A stretch of DNA of 64,000 nucleotides from Lytechinus variegatus (Eukaryota; Echinodermata; Echinoidea; Temnopleuroida; Toxopneustidae): contig NC_054751.1 in the NCBI RefSeq assembly GCF_018143015.1, forward strand, positions 21,404,425 through 21,468,424, in the 5' to 3' direction. Positions within the stretch are counted from its first letter, which is position 1; each line of letters begins with the position of its first letter. Under the pieces are notes generated by a model, which did no database searches, had not been told where the DNA came from, and saw only the letters and a program-made list of their open reading frames with translations. Shown piece by piece: positions 1 through 11,150 of this stretch. A program made the translations under genes and the position numbers.

Positions 1-518
1 TTCCCACCTGAAGTTTGCACGATGTCATGTGTAGACAAACACTGAATCAACCGTGATGATTAATGTGGCATTTTTATCCAAATTATCAGAAAATATTTTG
101 AAAAAACAAGTATTTTAAATGTTGACGTTGCTGGCATTCCATAGTTGACCTCTATGATTGCAGTAAATTCATTGCACAATTGTAATGATATAATCCCCCG
201 GCCCGGTGCTGTCCTATGTTTATGTCGTTTTTTCTTTCCTTTTTATACTAATTTGCGATTTCGAGGTTGAAAGATTTTCTCTAGCTGACTTACTCGGTAT
301 GAAGAACCCCAGTGTAGGACAAGACAATGTGAATCACACAATACAGATGAAAGAAAATACAGGTATACTGTTGAGATATAATTTCTTCTAAAACTGGAAA
401 TTTTACAGGATTCATCATGCGTCACTCACTAGAATTTAACTGGAGCTGGAAATTGAAATCCAAACATTCACACAAATACCACACAGCCATGTACGTACAT
501 GTGCGATTGAGTTTTTAA
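1..518. other. AT-rich flank, no supported gene
   Basis: No feature here can be supported. A short stretch near 281-361 is open and bordered by AG and GT dinucleotides, but I could not match it to a protein family, so it is not annotated as an exon. Confidence 0.4.
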
Positions 519-1077
519 AGGGATGCTCCGGGCTGAAAATATTTATATCTAAATACGTAGAGTAGAATTCACTGAGCAAAATGCTGAAAATTTCCTTAAA
601 AATCGGATAACAAATAATAAAATTATATTTTGTGAAAACAGTCGTCATGAATATTCATTAAGTGGGCCGATGTCATATCTCCACTTTCTGTTTTCTTACG
701 TTATTACATAAAATCATATTTTTGACATTATTTCATACTTGTGTGAATATTATGTCTCCCTTATAATGAAATAAGTTGCAGCAATAAAAATCTAATGCAC
801 TAAATCAGTTGCCAATCCAATATAGTTCTCGGAGAAAAAAAATGAATAAACCTAATTTCATATACTGTAATAAAATACGAAAGAACGAGTGGAGATGTGA
901 CATCATCAGCCCACCTAATGAATATTCATGACGACTGTTTAAACAAAATATTGCCAAACTTTAAAATTCAATAACTTTGTCATTTGTTATCCGAATTTGA
1001 TGAAATTTTCGGCATTTTACTCAGTGAATACTACTCTATTTGTTAAGCTTTAAATACTTTCAGCCCGGATCATCCCT
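519..1077. mobile_element. Palindromic MITE with AGGGATG termini
   Basis: The left end reads AGGGATGCTCCGGGCTGAAA and the right end is its inverted, slightly diverged copy (AGGGATGATCCGGGCTGAAA on the minus strand). Inner segments also mirror each other: GAATATTCAT with GTCGTCATG around 645-665 and again around 920-940. There is no coding capacity. It is a non-autonomous inverted-repeat element; I saw no clear target-site duplication. Confidence 0.75.
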
Positions 1078-3111
1078 TCAATGTTATTGACATGACTTTA
1101 TGTTTGTGGCAAGAGGTTTTTCTTGTCACGAGCATAATTTCGTGAACTACCATGGAAGGGGAGGGGGTGAGCCCCTCCCCCCGGCCTAGTTAGGGGTAAT
1201 CTGTGCCCTGTAGTGTAATTTTAATCCAAATATTTACCTATTGTGTTAGACCCCCTACCCATTCCCCTTGTTCATATCATCCTTGCCGTCCTATTTGGAC
1301 TATTTCAGAAATAATGTAGAAAAGGCGGCATTTATTGTAAACTGTACCATCAGTTTGATGACGTCCTTGACCATAGCTTGCATACACGAGGAAAACATTT
1401 TAGTCTCAACTGAAAATCATTATGATGGATTACACAATTTACATAAACATGTTTCAATAAATTCAATTTATTCCTCCCATTTATTGCCTCATACGAGAAA
1501 ATACAATAGATTTTAACTACAAAGAAAATCTTCGCCTAGTACTTTCAAACATAGATCAATTTGAAAGATTAAGTTTTCCTCCAAATAATCTCTGCATAAA
1601 CGATTCTTACATTAATCTAAGTGGTGTTACATTTTACAATTGCACATCGCTTCTAAAATATACATGTATCACAACCTTAAAAAATATATAATCTTTCTGC
1701 CAAGGGGCAAATACACCCTAATGTGTCAGTACAAATAAAAAAAATAGAGTTGAATTTTAATGAATATAGAAATAACAGAATGCCTCTACAGACTTCAAGC
1801 ATTCAAATTTCATTTTAATAAATAAAATGAATGCTCTTTTTCCTGCTTTTTTTTAACCCTTCCCATTGTGCATGTCCTCTTCCATTATCTGCATATGAGA
1901 AACTTACAATTACATTCACATTTAATGTCCCAACAACAAAATATAAAAAGTACATTTTATTTGTCTTCCATTCCCCCCTCAAAAAGTGGAAGAAATGCAC
2001 AAATCTTCCTATTTTTTTCAAAAGAATTTTGATAATTACATGTATCTTAAATTTTCAAACCATCATCTATTTAGTGCTGCAAACTTCCAAAGCACAATAC
2101 TGCATCATCATACATTATGTTGGTAAAAAGAAGTTTTTAAATTGTTTTTCATTATGTGAATTTGTGAAACTCCTCCCAAATGTTGAACAGGTAAACAGGA
2201 CTCTTCATCATTCATGGCTTAAAATTTCATTTACATGTACATATGATGGCATTTAAATGCACATACATGTATCACATGGTTCTATTACTATAAAAATGAT
2301 TTAAATGTAAAAAACATTTCAGTGCAAAAGTAACATACAATATTTTGAGGAAAATTATATTAAGTAGCATTGTTTTTTTTTTAAATAAAAATCTGATGTC
2401 TAGTAATGATAGAAGTCTGATAAAACGGCATGTGTAAAATAGGAATGAAAACATTTAAGAGTAGATTTCTTGGAATCATGTGATCTAAAATCCTTCATTT
2501 AGTTTGTAATCCTTTCATGACATCAAGGATATTTCATTACAAATGAAATTTTGAATGGAGGTAGTACATTACACTCTCTAAAAGGATTATAAGTAATATA
2601 TTCTTTACATGTTCTAACACTGATCACATTTGCTGTCCATGTAAATCCTTAATCCAAGTGGACATGTACAGGTAAGGAATAAAAACTTCAAAACCTGCAT
2701 TGTTCTTAATAAGTCATTCCAAACTTTAATTGAATATCCTGATCAGAACCATGTCTAGACTCGTATACCAAATCCAAATTACTGTACTTTTTATTGAATT
2801 GTTAACTATACTTTGCATCCTACAGATTTTATTCGTACACGTGTTGCTGCTAAACACTGAGTATATCTGTGAGTGCACCTCTGTCTGCCTGCACAGACTC
2901 AAATTCAACACTTGAATAACAGGTCTATGTCTGTGTCAAATACCTTGGTAGAACCAGCCAGTCCATAGTGAATCTAGTCTCACTACTTCAGACCCTTCAT
3001 TATGCAATATGTGAATTGCAAAAACCAAAGGGTCTGTGCCCGCAGGCTAAGAAAGGGGAGCTTGGGGCGATTTCAACCCCCCCCCCCCCCCCGAATGTTC
3101 AAAAGAGACCA
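1078..3111. other. AT-rich non-coding stretch
   Basis: No gene is recognisable on either strand. It holds a GC-rich hairpin-like run around 1155-1188 (GGGGAGGGGGTGAGCCCCTC) and a poly-C run at about 3077-3093. The longest open frame (1831-2256) is low-complexity AT-derived sequence. Part of it could be flank or 3' UTR of a neighbouring gene, but nothing shows this directly. Confidence 0.4.
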
Positions 3112-3258
3112 GGGGCCCATTGCAGAAGGAGTTGCAATCAAACGCAACTCTAAAAGTCATGCGCAACTTGATTTTCGACCAATCAACAGCGCGCATTTGG
3201 GACTTGCGATTTATTTTTTAACTTGCGTTTAAACGCAACTCTTTCTGCAACGGACCCC
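3112..3258. mobile_element. Short MITE with GGGGCC..TTGCAGAA termini
   Basis: The left end GGGGCCCATTGCAGAAGGAG and the right end (minus strand GGGGTCCGTTGCAGAAAGAG) are inverted copies. The centre is rich in GCAACT/AGTTGC pairs and can fold back on itself. Non-coding. A half copy of the same end lies near 36115-36148. Confidence 0.75.
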
Positions 3259-4703
3259 AGGACATTAAAAAAGGAGCCCTGGAAAATCACCATTAATTGC
3301 AATGTTAAAACTTATCCCATGTAGCAGATTTACGTAGCAAGTTGTAGCTCCCAAAATATTTTTTTTTTCCTGGCACCTAGGTATTCAATAATATTGTGAT
3401 ACAAATGTAATACATTATTCCCATTAGATACTGAGCCCACATATATGGAAAACATACGTGTTATAGCGAATTATGCAATCTCAAATGGGTTTTAGCATGA
3501 CACATGATCAAGGACAGAAACTGGTTATCTCTTTGGTAAAACACTGCTCCTAATAAGCAGCTTTAGTGTCACCAGCTTCATACAAGCTTTGCCACATGCC
3601 TGATCTCCAAGCAGCATTTCAAATCCCCATTTATTACTTGTCTATAGATGCAGAAATGAGAGGATTACAAGGTTAACAGGGATGCCACATAGGCTTGTTA
3701 AAGGACAAGTCCATCCCAACAAAAACTTGATTTGAATTAAAAAGAGAAAAATTCAACAAGCATAATAATGAAATTTCATCAAAATCGGATGTAAAATAAG
3801 AAAGTTATGGCATTTTAAAGTTTCGCTTCATTTTACAAAACAGTTTTATGCACATCTCGGTCAGTGTGCAAATGAGGAACTGATGACATCACTGACTCAC
3901 TATTTCTTTTGTATTTCATTATATGAAATATTTTTATTTTCTCGCCGTCATGTGAAATGAAGTTTCATTCCTCCCTGAACACGTGGAATTCCATTATTGT
4001 ATCATTTTGTGCTTCAGGCAAAGAGGTACGAATCGTCAAAATCGTAAAAATTGAAATATTGTATAATTCCAACAATAAAAAACAAAAGAAATAGTGAGTG
4101 ACATCATCCACTCTCTCATTTGGATGTAACTGGCTCGTTCATATAACTATTTTGTAAAATATAAGCAAAACTTTGAAATGTCATTACTTTCTTGTTTTAC
4201 ATCCAATTTTGATGAAATTTTCAGCATTGTTGTTGTCTGATTTTTCTCTATTGATTATAATCAACATTTTTCTGAGGTGGACTTGACCTTTAAACTTAAA
4301 AAAGTCTAAAAATCATCTCGAATGACCCCTTACCTGCATGAAAAATGCGTTTTCGGAGGCCAAAAATATGTTGGAAAGTTCTGAAATTAGACTTTGGTCT
4401 CAGACGTGGCATCCCCGGGTAAAGGACGCTGAGTAGACTTCCTGCTGGAAGACACCAATGAGAGGGGCCACTTAAAGATGCTTGGACTTTCACTAAGGTG
4501 CCTCATATCTGTTGACACAGCAAATTGTTGCTTCAGGCAGCTTCCATCTGAGATGGAGCATGGTGTTCAATCAAGAATAGCTTTGAACATCAATCCATCC
4601 CCCTCTCAAGTATTCACCATATGGTCCATACAAAGTTTTCATTGGATGTCTAGTGTGATGCCAGCATATCTGTGAAGTCCTTCATGAGTCTCTCATTTGT
4701 CAT
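3259..4703 (-). other. Probable SMIM19 3' flank / 3' UTR
   Basis: This is the region just past the SMIM19 stop codon in the direction of transcription. It is AT-rich and contains a MITE (3701-4290). AATAAA-type signals on the minus strand occur near 3630 and 3932, but the real poly(A) site cannot be chosen from sequence alone. Confidence 0.35.
3701..4290. mobile_element. MITE of the AAGGACAAGTCCA family (copy 1)
   Basis: Begins AAGGACAAGTCCATCCCAAC and ends with the inverted version (GAGGTGGACTTGACCTT). Both halves contain the mirrored motif TTTCATCAAAATCGGATGTA and a segment flanking CTCACTATTTCTTTTGTAT. Four copies of this family lie in the window (also 5967-6536, 34361-35840, 38167-38646). 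Non-coding. Confidence 0.8.
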
Positions 4704-4768
4704 TCACAGACCATTCAAGTTGATGTGATGTTCTTGACTTACAGGTTTGCCTTGGTCCCATTTTCGAG
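4704..4768 (-). CDS. SMIM19: SMIM19 coding exon 3 with stop
   Basis: The acceptor AACACAG (minus strand) is followed by codons giving SRKWDQGKP and 12 more residues to a TGA at 4706-4704. The distance from SRK to the stop equals that of the vertebrate protein as I recall it. A strong donor-like GTAAGT lies inside the exon (plus ACTTAC, 4737-4742). Confidence 0.85.
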
Positions 4769-7700
4769 CTGTGTTAAAGATGATATTAGTATAACACTAA
4801 CAAGATTTCCGTCTCAGAGCTTTCTTCTTAAAAACTTTATCTTGTTATCTAAATATTATCTGCCTTTTTTATTCTTCTTTGGAGGTCGAATGTTTTAACT
4901 GTGTAAATCCATTGCAAATATTCTGATTTTGCATGAAAAATTGTTATAAAAACATGAATAATAAAATAACGAAAAAAGGTAACACAGAATGAAAATGGTA
5001 GCAGCAGTAACACATGCATGTAGAGAGGATATATTTATAAGATAAAGATTAGATTCTTCATTATACAATCATGAAACTTAGGTAGAGTACCCTTAACATT
5101 CACCTACTATGTACAAGTTGCTGTAGTCTTTTTCAGATGGCCCAACAGATTGGACGGAGATGTTGTTGACTTTGTGGCACCGGCACATTGACAGTCCTTA
5201 GACAGCACATTTGGTAAAAGTCTTATGAGGTACTTGTACATGTAATTAACCTGTGTTCTTAATGAAGTACAGGCAAAGTTTTTCTCTACACCCTCTACTA
5301 ACCAGCAACCAGATGAACCTCTTCCGACACCGGGGCCTATCACGTTATAAAGTTACTATTACCGTAACTTTGCTATCCAACTTCCCTGAAATCCATGATT
5401 TTGATTGGCTTATGAGCGATGTTACCGTGGTAGTTACCATTGGATAGCAAAATTACCATAATGACAAAAATGCGATGGTCCCTTAAAATTTAACAAATCA
5501 ATTTTTCATGAAAAGAAAAGAAAATTTAATCTTCCTCATTTCATGCTCTTCCCTTGAACCAGATTCACCAGTGAATGTGTAGAAAATAATGAAGTCTCTG
5601 TATTACCTGTAGGGCTGTTTTTAAACATTGCAAGGGCTATAAATATCTGATCCAATTCCAAGGCCACCCTTTTGTGCCTTTTAAACTTTTTTTTTTAATT
5701 TGTGCTGAAATATAAGAATACATCCTTTTTAACAGTGGCCTTGACATAAAAATATTGAAATCTAATACTTGCACAGCATAGGAGGAAAAAAAGGAACTTA
5801 CAGATGTAGTATGATTCTAGTTGTTGTCTTAATCTGACTTGCTGTAGCTCTTCTTTATACCTGCTGTTAATAAGATCTGTCTGATCTCTTGTCTTCTTCA
5901 TAGTCAACATTCTAACAATCTTTCCTTTGTTCCTGAAAAACATAAACACATATTGGAAAAATGTTTAAGGACAAGTCCACTCAAAAAAAAGTTGATTTGA
6001 ATGAAAATAGAAAAATCCAACAAGCATTACGCTGAAATTTCATAAAAATCGGATGTAAAATAAGTTATGACATTTCAAAGTTAAGCTTAATTTCACAAAA
6101 CAGTTATATATGCACATCCTGGTTGGCATGCAAATGGCAGACTGATGTCATCCACTCAATATTTCTTTTGTATTTTATTATATGAAATATGACATGTTCT
6201 AATTTTCTCATCGTCAAGTGAAACAATAATTAATTCCTCCCTAAACATATGGAAGTGGTATTGTTTAATACTTCATGGTTCAGTCCAAAAATTATATATT
6301 GTATAATTCAAACAATAAAAAATCAAAAGAAACAGTGAGTGAGGGACATCATTGTCTCATTTGCGTGTCACTGAGCTGAGTTGTGTGTATCACTGTTTTG
6401 TGAAAAATAAGTGAAACTTTAAAATATCATAACTTTCTTATTTTACATCCAATTTCTTTTGACATTTTCAGTTTTATTCTAGTTAGATTTTTCTATATTT
6501 ATTCAAATTTACATTTTCTGGAGAGGAATTGACCTTTATTCCAGTTTAATGAATGAAAATCATGAATAAAACCCTGTTCACATTGGCAGAAAGAGCATTA
6601 AAAACTAAAAAAAGAAAGAGAAGAATGAATGACATCATTTTCTGAATATTGTCGAAATTACGAAATCTTTCACAAAATTCGAGTTTTGTTATGAAAATGT
6701 TGAAATTTTTGCTCCTTCACTCGCAACTTTTCTTTTAAAAATATAATTTTTGCCCGGTCCATAGTAGTAGGCCTACTACCGGTATCTAGTGACTCTAGTC
6801 CCATGCAGCCACCCCAAGTTAAGTTTTTCCGGCTGAGAAATTGTTGGCCCTTGCCCTCCCCCCCCCCCATTCTATTCCATTTGCCAGAATAGGCTCTAGC
6901 CAAGTCCCACATTAACTTGTAAAATTAGCTTGTTTTGACGGAAAGACTTCCATATGTCCCCTCCACTAATTTTAAAAAATACTTCCCCAAAACCCCCTTC
7001 TGTCTTTCTCTTTTTTCTTCTTTTTTTTCTTCTTACTTCCGGTGGGAATTGGATTCGAACCTCTCGCTGCAGAACGAAGCATCTCCAGTCTGTCGCCTTA
7101 CTCACTGAGCTAGCAGGAATTGTTGAAACATGGGTTTCATAACAATTATCGTGTGTGTGTGTGTAGAGTTTTGTCAGACGTGTATCAATCAGATATGATT
7201 ATTTACGTCTGGGACCGACCTTTAACGTCACCATCCGAAAGACGCACAGCGACAAATTGTGTACAACGGATAGCAGAGCGTGAACGTAGCGGTCGTGTAC
7301 ATTTTTGCTTATTATATATGACGTCATCCAGCCACTGCCACTGCCGAGAACCAATTTATGAATGAAAATATAGTAAGCATGCGCAGTGCAAGCCTTTTAT
7401 TTCCCCACATGCACAGAATTCCACCAAAACAAGTGTGCAATTCTCTATCACCTCGTACCAAAATCGACCTAGAATTTCACTTTCGCGTATTTTATATGAA
7501 TTATGAAAGGCATTCTCGGAGGATCTATTTTCTCACCGATACTGCACAGGTAAGAGAATTTCTATTACTTTTTGCTTTTCCGTCAAAATCTTACAAATTA
7601 GCGTCTATATGTCATCGTGTTCGTTGGAATTTGTAGAGTCTATCGCAACGTGCACAAAGTCAATTGACTTCCGGGTTTCGGAGCGTCGCGTGAATATGCA

Positions 7701-10700
7701 TGAAATTGCAGAGTTTCGATACCGGAGCGATCCGATCACGAACCAAGACCATTTACCGCATACACATCATGACCGGATATCGTTATCGCTATCGATACTT
7801 CCGCACGCAGTCCGAAGGAATTATTTTTCGAACCACGTGATCATGACGTGATCTGCGCGATTGACCAATCAGCGGTCTTCGAATCGCTGTGCGGAGATGA
7901 TCTATCCGTTGTACACAGTCTATGGACAATTTGCCGTTGTGAGACGTGACCAGGGCTCACCTCTCATGCCTCTGCATCAATTTGTAACTTCCCCACAGCT
8001 TGGATTACAGGCGCACGCCACAACGCCCGATATTGCGACTAGTCTACTCTCCAAGAGTATTGGGTATTTATTTTTCTGACTAAATAAACCGATGCCATTG
8101 GGAATTACACACACTGCACTCGAATTTTTGACAGAATAAAGCCATATTTTGGTAGGCAGTGTATACAGCCACACGCGTGTGTCTTTACCATCCAGCCACA
8201 CGCGTGTGGTTATATCCAGAACACATATCTGTGGATACCGCCACACGCCGCCAGTAATAACAGTAAAACACGTATGTCTGACCGTCTATATCACGATCAA
8301 AATAACCTCATTTCTTCATTAAATTCTTACATTCTAAACCCCTTTGATATCCTTAGATCGTTTCAATTTCATTCTCACCGTCTTCTCTCCTTGCTTTTCT
8401 TGTCTTGTTACAAACGGTCGTCTGTTTAACAGCAAATTCTCTTTTTCTACTTGTGTCGATTCTGGCTTCCTTCGCGGTGGCAGACCCATACAGCGTTAGC
8501 GCAGTGCAGTAGTAGACATACACAGTTTGGGTTTCGTACGTACGCGCACATAGCCTAGATTCAGTAGAGAATCGACACAAGTAGAAAAAGTGTGGAAATT
8601 TGCTATTTAACAGGCGGCCTTTTGTAACAAGACAAGAAAAGCAAGGAAAGAAGACGGTGAGAATGAAATTGAAACGATTTAAAGAAATCAAAGGGGTTTA
8701 GATTTAGAATGTAAGAATTTAATGAAGAAATTAGCAGGGCTCCACACTAACCCATTTTTTCTACTGGTCCAACCTATTCATGTCGGACCAGTAGATACCC
8801 AGTTTTTCAAATTTTTACTGGTCAGAACCTAAAATCTACTGGTCCCAAAAAGTAAAGAAAACATTAAAAAAAAGGCGCAAGTTTATTTTTCTAGCCTTTC
8901 GTGACCCCCCCCCCCCCCCCCCCGTAAAACGAAGGAATGAAGGACAAAAAGAAAGCAAGACAGAAACGAAGAGAGTAAGAAAGAAAGAAAGAAGGAAAGA
9001 AGGAAAGTCAGAAAGAAAGGATGGAAGGAAAGAAGTAAGGAAAGAAGGAAGGAAGGAAAGAAGGAAGGAAAGTAAGAAAGAAAGGATGGAAGGAAGGAAA
9101 GTAAGAAAGAAAGGATGGAAGGAAGGAAGGAGGGAGGAAAGAAGGGAGGAAAGAAGGAAGGAAGGAAAGTAAGAAAGGATGGAAGGAAAGAAGGAAGGAA
9201 AGGAGGAAGGAAGGAAAGAAGGAAGGAAAGAAAGAAAGGAAGGAAGGAAAGTCAGAAAGAAAGGATGGAAGGAAGAAAAGAAGGAAGAAAGGATGGAAGG
9301 AAGGAAAGAAGGAAGGAAAGAAGGAAGGAAGGAAAGTAAGAAAGAAAGGATGGAAGGAAGGAAGGAGGAAGGAAGGAGGGAGGAAGGGAGGAAAGAAGGA
9401 AAGTAAGAAAGAAAGAAAGGATGGAAGGAAGGAAGGAGGAAGGAAGGAAAGAAGGGAGGAAAGAAGGAAGGAAAGAAGGAAGGAAAGAAAGAAAGGATGG
9501 AAGGAAAGAAGGAATGAAAGAAGGAAGGAAAGAAGGGAGGAAGGAAGGAAAGAAGGAAGGAAAGAAGGAAGGAAAGAAGGAAGGAAAGAAGGAAGGAAAG
9601 AAGGAAGGAAAGAAGGAAGGAAGGAAAGAAAGAAGGAAAGAAGGAAGGAAGGAAAGAAATAGAGAAAAAAAATTAAAAGATTGAAAAGAAAGGAAAGAAA
9701 ACAGGAAGAAAACAGAGGAAGAAAGCTAAAACTATTATAAATAATTTGTTTCTTTTTTGGCTCAATTAAAATAGCTACGAAAGAAAGTCAGAAACCAAGT
9801 GTATCAACACACATAAATGCATATGTGGGGCTAATATGTATTCAGACGATATCACCCGAGACCCGATCTGTTTGAACCAAACAGAAGTGAAAATTTACCC
9901 TTTTACTGCTTACAGATGACAGAGTTACTCCAATTTTTAGGAAATATGGACATCATAAGAGCCTTTCATGAGTATGAACCGTGAATTTTGACAGTTCTGT
10001 GAGAGATTTCTGCCAGAGTTTAGCCAGGCTTCGTTCGTGCGGCCAGTGGAGAATTCACCATGTGGATTGTGTGGCTAGCTACATGTACACTGTATGCATG
10101 CTGTATAGTACTCTAGTAACACGTGCGATTCATTCTGTGTGTATTCTGTGTGTGAATTGCAGAATTTAACGGGGGGGGGGGGGGGGGATGGTTTGCTGTG
10201 AATTTGACCATTTCTGGAAAAGTTATTGGCCCAACAATGGTTTTAATTACTGGTCATGTCGGACCCTTAAATCTTGCTATTTTTCGAAAAATTACTGGCC
10301 CGACAATGATATTTTTTACTGGTCATGTCGGACCAGTAAATCTTCCAATTTCTGAAAATCTACTGGCCCAACAGCGATTTTTACCGGTCTGGGACCGTCG
10401 GACCGCCGCTAGTGTCGAGCCCTGAAATTAGGTTATTTTGATCGTGATATGATATAGTCGGTCAGACCTACATACCGCGGTACGTGTTTTACTGTTATTA
10501 CTGGAGGCGTGTGGCGGTATCCACAGATAGGTGTTCTGGATATAACCACACGCGTGTGGCTGGATGGTAAAGACACACGCGTGTGGCTGTATACACTGCC
10601 ATTTTGGTATGTATCCGACTTTTCCTTCTTAAATCTCTTAGATATATGTTAGATAATTCTTGATAAACCTTCTCCATATTTTTTTTTCAATTTTAGTGGA

Positions 10701-11016
10701 GGGGACATATGGAAGTCTTGCCGTTTTGACTTATGACTTCACTTATTATGACGGGATACTCGGAGCCCAACACATAAATATGTTTGGCTCTATTAATTTG
10801 CATGCACTAGAATCACACGCGCTAAGACCGTACCGTATCAACCGGGTAGAACGCTACACGACTCTAGTAAAATTAGTCAAAGAAAATCGAAACTTACTTT
10901 CGGACGTAGAAAAAGAACCAAAGCGAAACGACGATGACAACCATGTAAATGTTAGTTGCTTCATTCCAGTGATCGATGTGTTCCTCTGGAGGAAGACCAT
11001 GATTTTCATGCGCCAT
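4704..11016 (-). CDS. SMIM19: Small integral membrane protein 19 (SMIM19), 3 exons
   Basis: Minus-strand gene with coding exons 11016-10898, 5932-5802 and 4768-4704, giving a 104-residue protein (the vertebrate protein is about 107). Junction phases agree: exon 1 ends with two bases of a codon, exon 2 supplies one base and ends with one, exon 3 supplies two. Residues 16-22 read HWNEATN, followed by a hydrophobic segment at about 23-38 (NIYMVVIVVSLWFFFYV) and then basic residues RKNKGK. Later come LRQQLESYYISRK and a hydrophilic tail. WNEATN, the single membrane span, the basic stop-transfer stretch and RLRQQLE..SISRK are hallmarks I recall for SMIM19 (C8orf40). It is a small single-pass membrane protein of poorly known function. 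Intron 1 (about 5 kb) is full of transposons. Start chosen at the ATG matching family length. Confidence 0.9.
5332..5482. mobile_element. MITE with GATTGG core, SMIM19 intron 2
   Basis: Ends are GGGGCC and, inverted, GGGACC. TTTGCTATCC and GGATAGCAAA mirror each other, and the centre reads GATTTTGATTGGCTTATGAG. That centre is shared with other MITEs in the window (11151-11310, 41143-41312). Non-coding and located in intron 2 of SMIM19. Confidence 0.6.
5802..5932 (-). CDS. SMIM19: SMIM19 coding exon 2
   Basis: Preceded by a T-rich tract and CAG (plus-strand CTG at 5933-5935) and followed by GTAAGT. Codes residues 40-83: the basic segment after the membrane span and the charged RLRQQLE region conserved in the family. 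Confidence 0.88.
5967..6536. mobile_element. MITE of the AAGGACAAGTCCA family (copy 2)
   Basis: Starts AAGGACAAGTCCACTC and ends with an inverted, decayed copy (GAGAGGAATTGACCTT). The internal layout matches copy 1. It lies in intron 1 of SMIM19, about 35 bases from exon 2. Confidence 0.8.
7040..7122 (-). mobile_element. tRNA-like segment (SINE head), class II type
   Basis: On the minus strand an A-box TAGCTCAGTGAG (7112-7101) and a perfect B-box GGTTCGAATCC (7061-7051) are spaced as in a tRNA gene. About 30 bases lie between the anticodon region and the T arm, which suggests a long variable arm (Leu/Ser type). The acceptor stem is not clearly paired, so it reads as a tRNA-derived SINE head or decayed tRNA, not a functional gene. 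Confidence 0.5.
7941..8031 (-). ncRNA. 7SL (SRP) RNA-like 5' domain fragment
   Basis: The minus strand from about 8030 reads TCGGGCGTTGTGGCGTGCGC and then CTGTAATCCAAGCT. This is the order and spacing of the GGGCG..GTGGCG..CCTGTAATCCAAGCT block of metazoan SRP RNA (the Alu domain) as I recall it. The S-domain tetraloop motif is not visible further along, so this is probably a truncated retro-copy or a 7SL-derived repeat inside SMIM19 intron 1. Resemblance was judged from memory, not by a covariance search. Confidence 0.4.
8735..10424. mobile_element. hAT-like non-autonomous element
   Basis: The termini CAGGGCTCCACACTA and TAGTGTCGAGCCCTG are inverted copies and begin with CAGGG, typical of hAT ends. 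AAATTAG is repeated directly at 8728-8734 and 10425-10431; with a shared G the duplication may be 8 bp. Both ends carry subterminal repeats of TACTGGTC and GTCGGACCAGTA. The middle is a purine microsatellite flanked by a poly-C and a poly-G run. No transposase is present. It is inserted in one arm of the foldback element. Confidence 0.82.
8937..9720 (+). repeat. (GGAA/GAAA)n purine microsatellite
   Basis: About 780 bases are almost purely A and G on the plus strand, mostly GGAA and GAAA units broken by occasional GGATGG or AGTAAG. Open frames rich in Lys, Glu, Arg and Gly run through it but are only by-products of the repeat. Confidence 0.95.
10898..11016 (-). CDS. SMIM19: SMIM19 coding exon 1
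   Basis: Codes residues 1-39 plus two bases of codon 40: the N-terminal hydrophilic segment and the whole transmembrane helix. It ends at a consensus GTAAGT donor (ACTTAC at 10892-10897 on the plus strand). Sequence just upstream on the minus strand (11017-11060) is GC- and CpG-rich, as expected near a promoter. Confidence 0.9.
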
Positions 11017-11150
11017 TTTTCGGATCAGAGCGCGGGATGCGCGGCGTCTGACAGTCAGTCATACAGTAGAAAAACAACAATATAAATATAACATCTACGG
11101 CACGCCATAAGGGAACCAATTATTTAGTGTTCATGTTCGGCATTCAGACT
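11017..11150 (-). promoter_or_regulatory. Probable SMIM19 5' UTR / promoter region
   Basis: Lies immediately upstream of the SMIM19 start on the minus strand. It is GC- and CpG-rich near 11025-11050 (GCGCGGGATGCGCGGCG) and then becomes AT-rich. No TATA box or transcription start can be fixed. Confidence 0.35.

Larger units (their letters stand above)
6537..8154. other. SMIM19 intron 1, proximal part
   Basis: Intronic sequence with no coding exon. It holds a tRNA-like segment (7040-7122), a (GT)n run near 7150-7163, GC-rich sequence with scattered CpG at 7600-7860 and a 7SL-like segment (7941-8031). The open frames here are short and match no family I know. Confidence 0.4.
8155..10600. mobile_element. 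Foldback element with 9-bp TSD, split by a hAT-like insertion
   Basis: The left end GGCAGTGTATACAGCCACAC and the right end are long inverted copies. The direct repeat ATTTTGGTA flanks them perfectly (8146-8154 and 10601-10609). Without the inner insertion the element is about 750 bp and almost all stem: 8155-8456 pairs with 8562-8734 joined to 10432-10600 around a loop at about 8457-8561. The ends contain repeated CCACACGCGTGTGG palindromes. A 9-bp duplication fits Mutator-like elements; no transposase is present. Confidence 0.85.

Noticed and set aside
206..391. Possible plus-strand exon (about 281-361)
   Set aside because: Open and flanked by AG/GT, but no protein match, no neighbouring exon in phase and weak splice sites.
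1831..2256. 141-codon open frame
   Set aside because: AT-rich low-complexity translation without motifs or splice context.
4296..4493. Minus-strand open frame with a donor-like end
   Set aside because: It lies beyond the SMIM19 stop and has no recognisable protein content.
5107..5297. Alternative last exon for SMIM19
   Set aside because: It can be joined in phase, but the segment at 4704-4768 reproduces the known SRK..end and family length, which this one does not.
9115..9684. Several long Lys/Glu/Gly/Arg-rich open frames
   Set aside because: They are translations of the (GGAA)n microsatellite, open in several frames at once, with no splice or start context.
10660..11085. 141-codon plus-strand open frame
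   Set aside because: It is the antisense shadow of SMIM19 exon 1 and its promoter.
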